Position numbers and translations under genes: made by a program. The notes under the pieces were generated by a model that worked only from the letters and a program-made list of their open reading frames with translations, did not search any database and had not been told where the DNA came from. Positions 25,065 to 34,312 of a stretch of DNA of 64,000 bases are shown in pieces (positions within the stretch are counted from its first letter, which is position 1; each line of letters begins with the position of its first letter). This DNA comes from Ardenticatena sp. Its GTDB lineage: Bacteria > Chloroflexota > Anaerolineae > Ardenticatenales > Ardenticatenaceae. The DNA is taken from the NCBI GenBank assembly GCA_015487975.1, contig WFOS01000046.1:1-64000 (forward strand), read 5' to 3'.

Positions 25065-26215
25065 CGTCGTCGAATGCGTCTGCAGCGCGGGCGGAGCCTC
25101 TGCTGCCCGATGCGGAGAGATTCGCCCGCGCATTGCTCGATTGGTACGATACCTATCAGCGCGACTTGCCGTGGCGCCGCACGCGTGACCCCTACGCCGT
25201 TTGGGTGAGCGAAATCATGTTGCAGCAGACACAGGTGGCGCGTGTGGTCGATTATTTCACACGCTGGATGGAACGATTCCCCACGGTTCAGGCACTGGCA
25301 AATGCTCCCCTGGATGATGTGCTCAAGCTGTGGGAAGGGTTGGGCTATTACAGCCGGGCACGCCATTTGCACAAAGCGGCTCGCATCATCGTGCAGGAAC
25401 GTGGGGGGCGCTTTCCGCGGACTGCGGCGGAATGGCAGCGGCTTCCTGGTGTTGGCCCCTACACCGCCGCGGCCATAGCCAGCATCGCTTTCGATGAACC
25501 GGTTGCCGCCTTGGATGGCAACCTCAAACGTGTGTTGGCGCGTGTGTGCCTTGTCGAAACCCCTATCGACACCCCAGCAGGCACACGCATTCTGAACGAG
25601 ATCGCCCAATCACTTGTACCATCGTACCGTCCTGGCGACTGGAATCAGGCGCTGATGGACGTGGGCGCGAACATCTGCACGCCACGCTCCCCGCAATGCT
25701 TGCTTTGCCCTGTGCAGACAGGGTGTGCAGCGATGCGCGTTCAGCGTCAGCATGAGGTGCCACGCCGTCAGCCGCGGCGCAAACGCCCTCACTACACGGT
25801 AACGGCCGCGCTCATCTGGAACGATGCGGGGCAGCTGCTCATTGCCCAACGCCCCCACGACAAAATGTTGGGGGGCTTGTGGGAATTCCCAGGTGGCAAA
25901 TGCGAAGAGGGCGAAACACTCGAAGCCTGTTTGCAGCGCGAAATTCGCGAGGAATTGGGCATCGACATCGAAGTTGGCGACCACCTGACAACGGTGGAAC
26001 ATGCGTACACGCATTTTTCGATAACGTTACATGCATTCCACTGTCGCTTTTGTGGCGGCGAACCGCAAACGTTGGGCGTCGCCGACTGGCGCTGGGTGTT
26101 TCCCGATGAGCTGGATGCGTTCGCCTGGCCTTCCACCGATGCCAAAATCATTGCTGCTTTGCATGCCGCGCAACCAGTCGGCAAACCGAAACCAGAAAGC
26201 GAGGATGAACCATGA
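25061..26215 (+). CDS. mutY: A/G-specific adenine glycosylase MutY
   Basis: DNA-repair glycosylase that removes adenine mispaired with 8-oxoguanine. The helix-hairpin-helix domain has VSEIMLQQTQV (catalytic Glu), LPGVGPYTAAAIASIAF, and ALDGNLKRVLAR with the catalytic Asp. The 4Fe-4S ligands are CTPRSPQCLLCPVQTGC (C-x6-C-x2-C-x5-C). The C-terminal NUDIX-like 8-oxoG-recognition domain has LLIAQRPHDKMLGGLWEFPGG. The start is uncertain. A TTG at 25061 overlapping the previous stop (TTGA) gives 384 aa, and no ATG lies nearby. Confidence 0.9.
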   Translation: MTSSNASAARAEPLLPDAERFARALLDWYDTYQRDLPWRRTRDPYAVWVSEIMLQQTQVARVVDYFTRWMERFPTVQALANAPLDDVLKLWEGLGYYSRARHLHKAARIIVQERGGRFPRTAAEWQRLPGVGPYTAAAIASIAFDEPVAALDGNLKRVLARVCLVETPIDTPAGTRILNEIAQSLVPSYRPGDWNQALMDVGANICTPRSPQCLLCPVQTGCAAMRVQRQHEVPRRQPRRKRPHYTVTAALIWNDAGQLLIAQRPHDKMLGGLWEFPGGKCEEGETLEACLQREIREELGIDIEVGDHLTTVEHAYTHFSITLHAFHCRFCGGEPQTLGVADWRWVFPDELDAFAWPSTDAKIIAALHAAQPVGKPKPESEDEP

Positions 26216-27585
26216 ACATCACATCCTATGGCGCGGCTGGCACCGTGACCGGTTCGTGCCACCTTGTTGACATCGATGGCAAGCGTATTCTCATCGATTG
26301 TGGCATGTTTCAGGGCTTGCCCCCCATCGTCACCATGAACTACGAGCCGCTCGGCTTCGATCCCACGACCCTGGATGCTGTGGTGCTGACACATGGGCAC
26401 CTGGACCATTGCGGTCGCCTGCCTTTGCTGGTCATCGAAGGCTACGAAGGGCCCATCTATGCCACACGCCCCACATACGACGTTGCCCGCTTTATCTTAC
26501 TCGATTCAGCTCGTATTCAACACGAAGACTACCTCAATGCCGAGAAACACCTGCGCCGTTCGGGGATAGACGTACCGCCACCGCTCTACACCGAGCAAGA
26601 CGTGTTCGACACGCTCGATTTGTTTGTGCGTGTGCGCTACGACGAACCCATCCGCCTGGGGAAGCATCTCAGCATCACGTTGCGCAATGCCGGGCACATT
26701 TTGGGGTCGGCTTTCGTGGAAATCGAGGGGCGTCATCAGAAACTCATTGCCAGTGGCGATGTGGGCACGTGGGAGCAACACGTCGTCCCCGACCCTGACC
26801 TGCCTCCCAAAGCTGATGCCGTCTTGCTCGAAAGCACCTATGGTGGCGTGGTTCATGAACCCCTCGACCAGGCGATCGAGAAGATTGCAACATTCATCAC
26901 CGAAGTGGTTGCCGAAGGGGGCAACGTCCTCATCCCAACGTTCGCGCTGGAACGTGCTCAGGATGTGATTTTCATTTTACGCGAACTGAGTTTGCAGCGG
27001 CGTATTCCCAAGGTGCGTGCCTTTTTGGATAGCCCCCTCGCCATCGATTTTACGAAGTTGCACCGCCGTTACCCCGAACAGTTGGGTGAAGCAGTGAAGC
27101 GCGTCATCATGCGTGGTGAAGACCCCTTTTCGTGGCCGGGGCTGACGTTGACACGTACCCAACGCGAATCGTACCGCATCGATGCCATCGAATCAGGTGC
27201 TGTCATCATGGCAGGCAGCGGTATGGCAACAGGGGGGCGTATTTTGCGCCATCTCTACAACAATCTGTGGCGGCCGGAATGTGGTGTGTTGTTTGTGGGG
27301 TTTCAGGCTGAAGGAACGAATGGGCGTTTGCTGCTAGATGGGGCTGAGGAATTGGAGATTTTCGGCGAGCGTGTGGCCGTGCGTGCGCGCATCGCCAACA
27401 TCGAAGGGTTGAGCGCCCATGCCGATGAGCCCCAATTGGTGAAATGGGTGCGCCCCACCGGTGATGCCCAAATTTTCCTCGTACATGGAGAATCCCCTGC
27501 ACCTGAAGCCTTGCAAGCCACTTTGCAAAGCCAGCTGGGGCGCGAAGCCATCATTTCGGAACGAGGGATCACTTACGAGGTGTGA
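26212..27585 (+). CDS. MBL-fold/beta-CASP metallo-hydrolase (putative ribonuclease)
   Basis: A 457-aa CPSF73/YSH1-like enzyme. The dinuclear Zn site is formed by THGHLDHCGR, later His in NAGHILGSAF, the Asp of SGDVGTWE and a C-terminal HGE. The beta-CASP insert has IPTFALERAQDVIF and the segment SGMATGGRILRHLYN. The RNA-specificity motif LSAHADEPQL precedes the end. Homologues are endo- or exoribonucleases acting on RNA in the cytoplasm. ATGA couples it to mutY. It overlaps the convergent phosphodiesterase gene by 13 nt. Confidence 0.9.
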   Translation: MNITSYGAAGTVTGSCHLVDIDGKRILIDCGMFQGLPPIVTMNYEPLGFDPTTLDAVVLTHGHLDHCGRLPLLVIEGYEGPIYATRPTYDVARFILLDSARIQHEDYLNAEKHLRRSGIDVPPPLYTEQDVFDTLDLFVRVRYDEPIRLGKHLSITLRNAGHILGSAFVEIEGRHQKLIASGDVGTWEQHVVPDPDLPPKADAVLLESTYGGVVHEPLDQAIEKIATFITEVVAEGGNVLIPTFALERAQDVIFILRELSLQRRIPKVRAFLDSPLAIDFTKLHRRYPEQLGEAVKRVIMRGEDPFSWPGLTLTRTQRESYRIDAIESGAVIMAGSGMATGGRILRHLYNNLWRPECGVLFVGFQAEGTNGRLLLDGAEELEIFGERVAVRARIANIEGLSAHADEPQLVKWVRPTGDAQIFLVHGESPAPEALQATLQSQLGREAIISERGITYEV

Positions 27586-28325
27586 TCCCCTTCCAGGGCG
27601 GCTTTCGCGATGTCGGGCACATCGGTAATGATGGCATCCACTCCAAGCATGGCCATCCGCCGAATGTCTTGCGGGCCGTTCACTGTCCAGACGTTGACCT
27701 GCTGACCATGCCGGTGTGCCGTTGCCACCAGGTCTGCCGTCACCTGCGAGACATGTGGGTGCAGCGCAGCAGGGCGCAGCACGTAGCGTGCCCAGCCGCG
27801 GCGCAAAGGAAGCGGCAGGTCGGGGGCGTAGAGCAACCCCACTTTGAGATGGGGGGCCGCCCGGCGCAGGCGTGCCAGGATGGCAGGGTTGAAACTGCTC
27901 ACAATCACACGATGCCAGAGATTGCGGCGTTGCAGAAAGTGCAACGTTGCTTTTTCGAGCCCATCGCTTTGCCATGCTGTGCGCTTCAATTCGATATTGA
28001 CGAAAGCCCTCTCTGGCAAGGCGTCGAAGACGTCATCCAGCGTTGGGGGTGGCGTTCCACGCCAGGGAGGGCCAAACCATGCGCCAGCATCGCGCTGGCG
28101 TACTTCATGCCAGGTCATGCTCGTCAGGCGTTCTGTGGGTGACCCGCTGATCGTGCGCCCGAGGTACTCGTCATGCGCAACGACCAGTATGCCATCAGCG
28201 GTCTGCTGTACATCGAGTTCGATGCCATCCGCCCCCAACGCCATCGCCTCGGCAAATGCTGGGAGCGTGTTTTCGGGTGCGATGCGCTGAGCACCACGGT
28301 GCGCGAGAATAAGCGGATGTTTCAT
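27573..28325 (-). CDS. Glycerophosphodiester phosphodiesterase
   Basis: A 250-aa TIM-barrel enzyme hydrolysing glycerophosphodiesters to glycerol-3-phosphate plus alcohol. Catalytic motifs are LAHRGAQRIAPENT (His-Arg, Glu-Asn), ADGIELDVQQTADGILVVAHDEYLGR split over two strands, and VNIELKR. C-terminal WTVNGPQDIRRMAMLGVDAIITD is typical. There is no signal peptide, so a cytoplasmic UgpQ-like role is likely. The ATG at 28325 overlaps the mevalonate kinase stop (ATGA), so both are cotranscribed. Confidence 0.91.
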   Translation of the reverse strand: MKHPLILAHRGAQRIAPENTLPAFAEAMALGADGIELDVQQTADGILVVAHDEYLGRTISGSPTERLTSMTWHEVRQRDAGAWFGPPWRGTPPPTLDDVFDALPERAFVNIELKRTAWQSDGLEKATLHFLQRRNLWHRVIVSSFNPAILARLRRAAPHLKVGLLYAPDLPLPLRRGWARYVLRPAALHPHVSQVTADLVATAHRHGQQVNVWTVNGPQDIRRMAMLGVDAIITDVPDIAKAALEGDHTS

Positions 28326-29299
28326 GGGGCATCTTCCGGCGTGAGCGTGGTTGACAAGAGGCGCACAGCGCCAGCGGCTTCCAGTGCATGGGCAACGGGG
28401 GCACGTTGCTCCTCGGCAACCAGGGCAATCACATTGCCGCCGCGTCCGCCACCGCTGAGCTTGGCGCCGTATGCACCGGCTTCGAGTGCGGCTTCGACCA
28501 GGCGATCGTTCGCCTCTGCCGAGACGCCCATTTCGCGCAGGAGCGTGTGGTTGCGTTGCATGAGCGTGCCCAGGTGGAGGGCATCGCCCTGTTGCAACGC
28601 GCTGCGCGCGGCCTGCACCAACTCGCCAATCGCGTCGAACAGCGCTTCGTAGCGCTCGGTATCGCGTTCCCATGCCATGCGGACATCGCCGACCGTTGTG
28701 CGGGTGGGGCTGGGAACCCCAGTGTCGGCAATAAGCAAATGGAATGTCCCCCCCACAGAGAAGGGGGCAGGTGGCCTGCCACGCACGAACCAGATGGGGC
28801 GTTCGTAGGCGACCACCGTGTTGTCTATACCGCTGGGCGTCCCGTGGAGCAATGTTTCGCTTTTGTAGACGATTTCCGAAACCATCGCATCATCGAGCGG
28901 GCAAGCCAGCGCAGTTGCTAGTGCACGTACAACGGCCGTGGCAACCGCGGCCCCACTGCCCATCCCGCTGGCAATGGGAATGTCGCTTGTGATGGTGATA
29001 TCGATATCGAGATGCGAGGGCAGGCCACAGTGGGCCAGCACCTCCCGTATGACACAGGCAATTGGGTCGGTGGGGGGAACGGCATCGAGCAGGTAGTGGC
29101 GGCCAATGTCCAGTGCGTGAATGACAATGCCTGTTCCATGTCGCCCAGGTTGCACGGTCGCATGGGCACGTACATCGCTGACGGGCACGGCAATGGCAGG
29201 GCGCCCATAGACGACAGCATGTTCACCCAACAAAATGATTTTGCCAGGCGCACTGCCACGTCCGTATACTCGCTTAGAGATCGAATTCGATTTCGTCAT
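28322..29299 (-). CDS. mvk: Mevalonate kinase
   Basis: A 325-aa GHMP kinase making 5-phosphomevalonate for isoprenoid synthesis. Motif 1 is APGKIILLGEHAVVYG, motif 2 (ATP loop) is IPIASGMGSGAAVATA, and motif 3 is KLSGGGRGGNVIAL. HGTPSGIDNTV is typical of mevalonate kinases. A mevalonate route fits Chloroflexota. No other mevalonate gene is in the window. The ATG at 29299 overlaps the small upstream gene by 26 nt. Confidence 0.92.
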   Translation of the reverse strand: MTKSNSISKRVYGRGSAPGKIILLGEHAVVYGRPAIAVPVSDVRAHATVQPGRHGTGIVIHALDIGRHYLLDAVPPTDPIACVIREVLAHCGLPSHLDIDITITSDIPIASGMGSGAAVATAVVRALATALACPLDDAMVSEIVYKSETLLHGTPSGIDNTVVAYERPIWFVRGRPPAPFSVGGTFHLLIADTGVPSPTRTTVGDVRMAWERDTERYEALFDAIGELVQAARSALQQGDALHLGTLMQRNHTLLREMGVSAEANDRLVEAALEAGAYGAKLSGGGRGGNVIALVAEEQRAPVAHALEAAGAVRLLSTTLTPEDAP

Positions 29300-29441
29300 C
29301 TTCCGTTATGACAATAAGTCTGATGTCGGTTTTCTTCGATGAATCCGATGTTTTGCGCAAGATTTCATCATTGAGTTTGGTCGGTGTGAGGAGCATAGCC
29401 AGAAAGACAAGGAGTAGCAAGATGATGATGATTGTGGGCAT
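29274..29441 (-). CDS. Small single-span membrane protein
   Basis: A 55-aa peptide with an N-terminal helix (TIIIILLLLVFLAMLL) followed by a charged ~35-residue cytoplasmic tail ending in DDEIEFDL. GGAGG lies 6 nt before the ATG at 29441, and the gene overlaps mevalonate kinase, which supports a translated gene. I do not recognise a family. It could be a coupling leader for the kinase or a small membrane regulator. Confidence 0.55.
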   Translation of the reverse strand: MPTIIIILLLLVFLAMLLTPTKLNDEILRKTSDSSKKTDIRLIVITEDDEIEFDL

Positions 29442-29666
29442 GGGGACCTCCGTCTGCTTCCATTTGTGAGAGCTGACAGGTGTGTGGACAGTGTACTGTG
29501 AAGGTGCGACCACTGGCAATAGAGGATCTGTATTTGGTGAATATTTCAACATTCATGTGTGTGTTTTATTGCCAAACAATTTTTGTTATCGAATAAAACG
29601 TTCTTTGTTATTGTTTTTGCGGACAACTATTCGTCTTTTCGAGGAGTTACGAGTATACTCTGAGGC

Positions 29667-29687
29667 CGGCCGCGAGGCCGCTTTTTT
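29667..29687 (+). terminator. Terminator-like hairpin in the typA leader
   Basis: CGGCC-GCGA-GGCCG (GNRA-closed 5-bp GC stem) followed by CTTTTTT. It begins about 8 nt after a possible -10 TATACT (29654-29659) and ends 26 nt before the typA start. It may be an attenuator or a 5'-end stabiliser. Confidence 0.45.
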
Positions 29688-29712
29688 ATGCCAGTCGATC
29701 GAAAAGAGAGGG

Positions 29713-31548
29713 ATGTCTGTGACGGTACGACGAAGTGATGTGCGCAATATCGCAATTATTGCACATGTCGATCATGGGAAAACGACACTGGTCGATGCCA
29801 TGTTGCGGCAAGCACGGGTCTTTCGGGAAAATCAGACCGTGCGTGAGCGCATTTTGGATTCGAATGATCTGGAACGTGAGCGTGGTATCACTATTTTGGC
29901 GAAGAATACCGCCATTCGGTGGCATGGCGTCAAAATCAACATTGTCGATACGCCTGGACACGCCGATTTTGGTGGCGAAGTCGAGCGTGTGTTGAACATG
30001 GTGGATGGCGTGCTACTGCTGGTGGATGCCGTCGAAGGGCCCATGCCGCAAACCCGTTTTGTGTTGCGCAAAGCCTTGGAATTGGGGCACAAGGCTGTGG
30101 TTGTTGTCAACAAAATGGACCGACCCAATGCTCGCCCCGATTGGGTGGTCGATCAGACGTTCGATTTGTTTGTTGACTTGGGCGCCACGGACGAACAGGC
30201 GGATTTCACCGTTGTGTACACGAACGCGCTCAGTGGGCAGGCCAGCCTGACCCCCGAGGCGCTGGGGCCTGATTTGACACCGCTTTTCGAGGCGATTCTC
30301 GACTTACCTGCTCCTGTGGTGCGCCCGGATGAGCCATTGCAACTGCTCGTAACGAGCCTTGATTACGATGAATACAAAGGACGTATTGCGATTGGGCGTA
30401 TTCGGAGTGGAACCGTGCGCCGCGCACAAGACGTTGCGTTGGGGCGTCCTGGTGAGGATCTGCGGCGTGGCAAGGTGGCAGAATTGTTCGTGTTCGAAAA
30501 CTTAGGTCGGCATGCTGTGGATGAGGCCACTGCGGGTGAGATCGTGGCGATCACAGGGTTGGCGGATGTACAAATTGGTGAAACGATTACCGATGGAGAC
30601 GATCCCCGATTGTTACCGCCGATTGCTGTCGAAGAGCCGACGGTGCGCATGGCATTCATGGTCAACACAAGCCCCTTTGCTGGGCGCGAAGGGCAGTACG
30701 TGACCAGTCGGGTGATCCGCGAGCGTTTGCTGCGCGAGCTGGAACGCAATGTGGCGCTGCGGGTCGAGGAGACCGAGAGCGCCGACACCTTTTTGGTCAG
30801 CGGTCGTGGCGAGTTGCATCTGGCCATCCTCATCGAAACCATGCGGCGCGAGGGGTATGAGTTCGCTGTGGGGCGTCCACAGGTCATTTATCGCGAGATT
30901 GACGGCGTGTTACACGAACCTGTTGAAGAAGTCTTTATCGAGGTGCACGAAGATTTTGTGGGTGCCGTGGTTGAGATGCTGGGCAAGCGGCGTGGGCAAA
31001 TGTTGGATATGTCGAGTGCCGCGCAGGATGGCACCGTTTCACTGCGCTACCTGGTGCCAACACGGGGGTTGTTGGGGTTTCGCAGTCGCTTCCTGACAGC
31101 GACACGGGGGACTGGGATTTTGCATAGCGTCTTCCACGGGTATCTGCCGTGGATGGGGGATATGGAAGTGCGTGAAACAGGGTCGCTGGTGGCACATGAA
31201 ACAGGGGTGACGACCAGTTATGCGTTGAACAACGCGCAGGAGCGCGGTGTGTTGTTCGTGGGGCCGGGAGAAGAGGTCTACGAAGGACAGATTGTCGGGC
31301 AACATTCCCGGCCTGGGGATTTGGTCATCAATGTCTGCAAGAAGAAGCATGTGACGAATCACCGCCGTGCGTTTGCCGAAGAAGGTATTTTGTTGACGCC
31401 ACCCGTGCGGCTCACACTGGATGAAGCGATTGAGTACATTGGCGATGACGAACTGGTGGAAGTGACACCGCAAAGCATTCGTCTGCGCAAAAAGGAACTG
31501 AATGCGGAGAAACGCCAGAAAGCGGCGAAGGCGTTGCGTATGGGGTAA
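29713..31548 (+). CDS. typA: Ribosome-associated GTPase TypA/BipA
   Basis: A 611-aa translational GTPase important for 50S assembly and stress growth. G motifs are [27 protein letters not shown] and NKMDRP. Further domains include EF-G-like III/V, and the TypA-specific C-terminal domain begins after [30 protein letters not shown] almost abuts the ATG at 29713. A GTG at 29719 would have better spacing, so the start could be two codons later. It is followed 9 nt later by a glycosyltransferase gene. Confidence 0.94.
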   Translation: MSVTVRRSDVRNIAIIAHVDHGKTTLVDAMLRQARVFRENQTVRERILDSNDLERERGITILAKNTAIRWHGVKINIVDTPGHADFGGEVERVLNMVDGVLLLVDAVEGPMPQTRFVLRKALELGHKAVVVVNKMDRPNARPDWVVDQTFDLFVDLGATDEQADFTVVYTNALSGQASLTPEALGPDLTPLFEAILDLPAPVVRPDEPLQLLVTSLDYDEYKGRIAIGRIRSGTVRRAQDVALGRPGEDLRRGKVAELFVFENLGRHAVDEATAGEIVAITGLADVQIGETITDGDDPRLLPPIAVEEPTVRMAFMVNTSPFAGREGQYVTSRVIRERLLRELERNVALRVEETESADTFLVSGRGELHLAILIETMRREGYEFAVGRPQVIYREIDGVLHEPVEEVFIEVHEDFVGAVVEMLGKRRGQMLDMSSAAQDGTVSLRYLVPTRGLLGFRSRFLTATRGTGILHSVFHGYLPWMGDMEVRETGSLVAHETGVTTSYALNNAQERGVLFVGPGEEVYEGQIVGQHSRPGDLVINVCKKKHVTNHRRAFAEEGILLTPPVRLTLDEAIEYIGDDELVEVTPQSIRLRKKELNAEKRQKAAKALRMG

Positions 31549-31557
31549 GGGGGGATA

Positions 31558-32781
31558 GTGAGAGTTTGTTTGCTGGCTTCGACCTACCCTCGCTTTCAGG
31601 AGGATGGCGCTGGGCGCTTCATGCGTTCTATTGCCGAGGCTCTCGCTCGCCAGGGGCATGACGTCCACGCCATTGTTCCCTATCACCCTGCCATGCGTCC
31701 GTACCCAACGCCTGTTCACATGCATCCATTCCGATATGTCTGGCCTGACCGTTGGGCAATGATGGGATATGCGCAAGCCATGCATAGCGATCGCGCGCTT
31801 CACAAAGGAGCATACGTGCTGGCGCCCTTGTTCTTTACGAGCGCTTTTTTCAAGATGCTCTCCCTGCATAGCCGTCATCCCTTCGATGTCGTTCACGCGC
31901 ATTGGGTTATCCCCAATGCACCCATGGCCGCGCTTTTTTCGCGCATTACGGGTGTTCCCTTGATTGTCACATTGCACGGCTCCGATATCTTCGTGGCTCG
32001 CAAAAATGCCCTACTGGGAAAAATAGCCCGCCTTTGTTTTCAGCAGGCGCAGGCGATGACAGCATGTAGTCCCCACCTCTATGAAGGCGCATTGGCGCTT
32101 GGGGCTCAGGCACAGCAGACACACTTGCTCTTGTGGGGGGCGGATCCAGACCGCTTCGATCCGCGTCAGGCGCCACCGCGTTCGGTTTTACGTGCGCAGC
32201 TTGGCCTTCCGGAAGATGCTCCTCTGGTCTTGAGCTTGGGACGCCTGGTGAAGAAAAAAGGGGTAGAGTACCTGATACGAGCCTTACCTCTCTTGCAAGA
32301 ACGTGTTCCGAACGTGCTGGTCGTCGTAGCTGGTGATGGCCCCGAGCGTGAGCCGTTGGAACAGCTCGCCACACGTTTGGGGGTACGGGAGCACGTGCGT
32401 TTTGTCGGCACCGTGGGATGGCAGGCCGTACCGGCGTATCTGCATGCGTCGGATATCTTCGTGGTCCCATCGGTCGTCGATGAAAGTGGCAATCTGGATG
32501 GATTGCCGACGACGATTCTCGAAGCCATGGCGGCCGCAAAGCCGATTGTGGCAAGTGCGGTTGCTGGTATTCCCCTTGTGATCGAGCATGAAAAAACAGG
32601 CATGCTTGTGCCTCAGCGTGATGCGCACGCACTGGCCAATGTGGTGGCCGATTTGCTGCATGATTCTGAGAAATGTCGTCGCCTAGGACAGGCTGCACGG
32701 CATCGGGTTGAGACAGAATTGAATTGGGATCATGTTGCCCAGTTTTTTGTGAAATTGTACCAGGAGGCGCAACGAGGGTGA
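31558..32781 (+). CDS. Family 4 glycosyltransferase
   Basis: A 407-aa GT-B enzyme starting at GTG 31558 behind AAGGGGGG. The N-terminal domain has LLASTYPRFQEDGAGRFM. The donor domain has VLSLGRLVKKKGVEYLI and the E-x7-E region VVDESGNLDGLPTTILEAMAAAKPI. The family resembles colanic acid/WcaL or Pel-type transferases. It opens the second glycan cluster (31.6-37 kb). It lies only 9 nt after typA and may be cotranscribed with it. Confidence 0.87.
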   Translation: MRVCLLASTYPRFQEDGAGRFMRSIAEALARQGHDVHAIVPYHPAMRPYPTPVHMHPFRYVWPDRWAMMGYAQAMHSDRALHKGAYVLAPLFFTSAFFKMLSLHSRHPFDVVHAHWVIPNAPMAALFSRITGVPLIVTLHGSDIFVARKNALLGKIARLCFQQAQAMTACSPHLYEGALALGAQAQQTHLLLWGADPDRFDPRQAPPRSVLRAQLGLPEDAPLVLSLGRLVKKKGVEYLIRALPLLQERVPNVLVVVAGDGPEREPLEQLATRLGVREHVRFVGTVGWQAVPAYLHASDIFVVPSVVDESGNLDGLPTTILEAMAAAKPIVASAVAGIPLVIEHEKTGMLVPQRDAHALANVVADLLHDSEKCRRLGQAARHRVETELNWDHVAQFFVKLYQEAQRG

Positions 32782-32785
32782 GCCT

Positions 32786-33502
32786 ATGTCCATATTCGAG
32801 CAAACATATGCGCCTCGTTGGCGCAAAGCGCATAAAATCATCACAATTTTGCAAGATACCTATCCGGCCCCACTGGACACCGCTCGTTTGCTTGATGTGG
32901 GATGTGGGAATGGTGCCATTACGAATGCGCTGGCGCCTTATGTTGCCGAGATTGTCGGGACGGATATAGATTGGCGACTGGTTACCGAGGCCAAGGCTCG
33001 TGCGGCTGAAAATGCGACCTTCGTACAAAGCGATGGTGCCAGGTTGCCGTTTGCTGATGCCACATTCGATGTCGTGGTATGCGCTCAGGTGTATGAACAC
33101 ATGAGGAATCGCCCGGCACTTGTGCATGAAATCGAGCGAGTGTTACGTCCTGGCGGATACTGCTTCTTTAGTGGGCCGAACAGGCTTGCAGTTTTGGAGG
33201 AACATTACTGGTTGCCGTTTCTTTCCTGGTTTCCTCAGCCTCTGGCCGACGCTTATGTGCGCTTGACTGGACGTGGGCAAGCATACGATGTATGGCCGAT
33301 GACATACTGGCACTTGCGAAAATTGTGGGCGCGTTTCGCCATGATAGATTACACGCCCCAATTGTTGCATGCGCCTGAGCGCTTTGGTGTTGAAGATGAA
33401 CTGGGCCGTTTCCGTTTTCTGGCTTACATTCCTTTTTCATTTTGGCAAAAGGTGGCACCTTTCTTGCCAAACTTCAACTGGGTCTTGGTGAAACAATCAT
33501 GA
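32786..33502 (+). CDS. Class I SAM-dependent methyltransferase
   Basis: A 238-aa methyltransferase with motif I LLDVGCGNGAIT, motif II GTDID, an ADATFDVVVCAQVYEHM segment typical of Methyltransf_11, and LRPGGYCFF. Adjacent GTs suggest it methylates a sugar or lipid-linked glycan, which is inference. The start ATG is preceded by GAGGGTGAG. It overlaps the next methyltransferase by 4 nt (ATGA). Confidence 0.84.
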   Translation: MSIFEQTYAPRWRKAHKIITILQDTYPAPLDTARLLDVGCGNGAITNALAPYVAEIVGTDIDWRLVTEAKARAAENATFVQSDGARLPFADATFDVVVCAQVYEHMRNRPALVHEIERVLRPGGYCFFSGPNRLAVLEEHYWLPFLSWFPQPLADAYVRLTGRGQAYDVWPMTYWHLRKLWARFAMIDYTPQLLHAPERFGVEDELGRFRFLAYIPFSFWQKVAPFLPNFNWVLVKQS

Positions 33503-34308
33503 GCGAGTCGAATGTACAACCACCTGCTGTTCCCCCGGAAAAATACACACGAGACTATTTTGAGCAGTGGTGTCATGGCGCTGATGAATTCCGTGCGAGT
33601 AGCGGAAGTGTGCTTCCCAAGCGGTTGCGTATTCCGCTTGACAGAGCGCACATTCAGCCCGGGCAACATGTGTTGGACATTGGCTGCGGGCGAGGCGAAG
33701 TGGCGTTGCATTGCGCCCGGCATGGTGCCTTTGTGTGGAGCATTGACTATGCTGCGGCGGCGATCGAACTGGCGGCAGAGGCCCTTGCACGTGTTGAGCA
33801 TGATGTTCGTCGACGGATCACCTTGATGCAGGCAGATGCTCGCGTCCTTCCTTTCGACGATGAGAGTTTCGATGTGGTGTTCATGCTTGACGTGGTCGAG
33901 CATCTGACGCCGCCAGAATTAGACCAGGCCCTTCGAGAAGTGAAGCGTGTTTTGCGGCCACAGGGCATGTTGATTGTGCATACCATGCCGAATTTGTGGT
34001 ACTACGCTGTGGGCTATCGCTTGTATCGTTTCGTGCAACGTATGCGCGGTGTTTCGTTGCCTGCCGATCCGCGAGACCGCTGGCCATTCAAAGATGTCCA
34101 TGTGAATGAACAAACGCCTCTTTCGTTATGGCGCACGTTGCGTCGTCATGGGTTCGAGACACAGGTATGGCTGCAAACGACTCAATCGTATCGCTACGAG
34201 CGCAATCTGGTTGTACGTATTGGTATGGAGATGTTGGTCCGCTTGCCTCTTCTCAAGAGCGTATTCTGTAATGATATTTTTGCCCGTGCGCGTAAGCCAG
34301 GAGCATGA
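33499..34308 (+). CDS. Class I SAM-dependent methyltransferase
   Basis: A 269-aa methyltransferase. Motif I is VLDIGCGRGEVAL, motif II is SIDYAAAAIELA, and LPFDDESFDVVFMLDVVEHL and LRPQGMLIVHTMPN follow. The C-terminal third has VNEQTPLSLWRTL. ATGA couples it to the preceding methyltransferase, and the next GT starts 4 nt after its stop. It is probably a glycan-modifying enzyme, substrate unknown. Confidence 0.84.
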   Translation: MSESNVQPPAVPPEKYTRDYFEQWCHGADEFRASSGSVLPKRLRIPLDRAHIQPGQHVLDIGCGRGEVALHCARHGAFVWSIDYAAAAIELAAEALARVEHDVRRRITLMQADARVLPFDDESFDVVFMLDVVEHLTPPELDQALREVKRVLRPQGMLIVHTMPNLWYYAVGYRLYRFVQRMRGVSLPADPRDRWPFKDVHVNEQTPLSLWRTLRRHGFETQVWLQTTQSYRYERNLVVRIGMEMLVRLPLLKSVFCNDIFARARKPGA

Positions 34309-34312
34309 ACGT

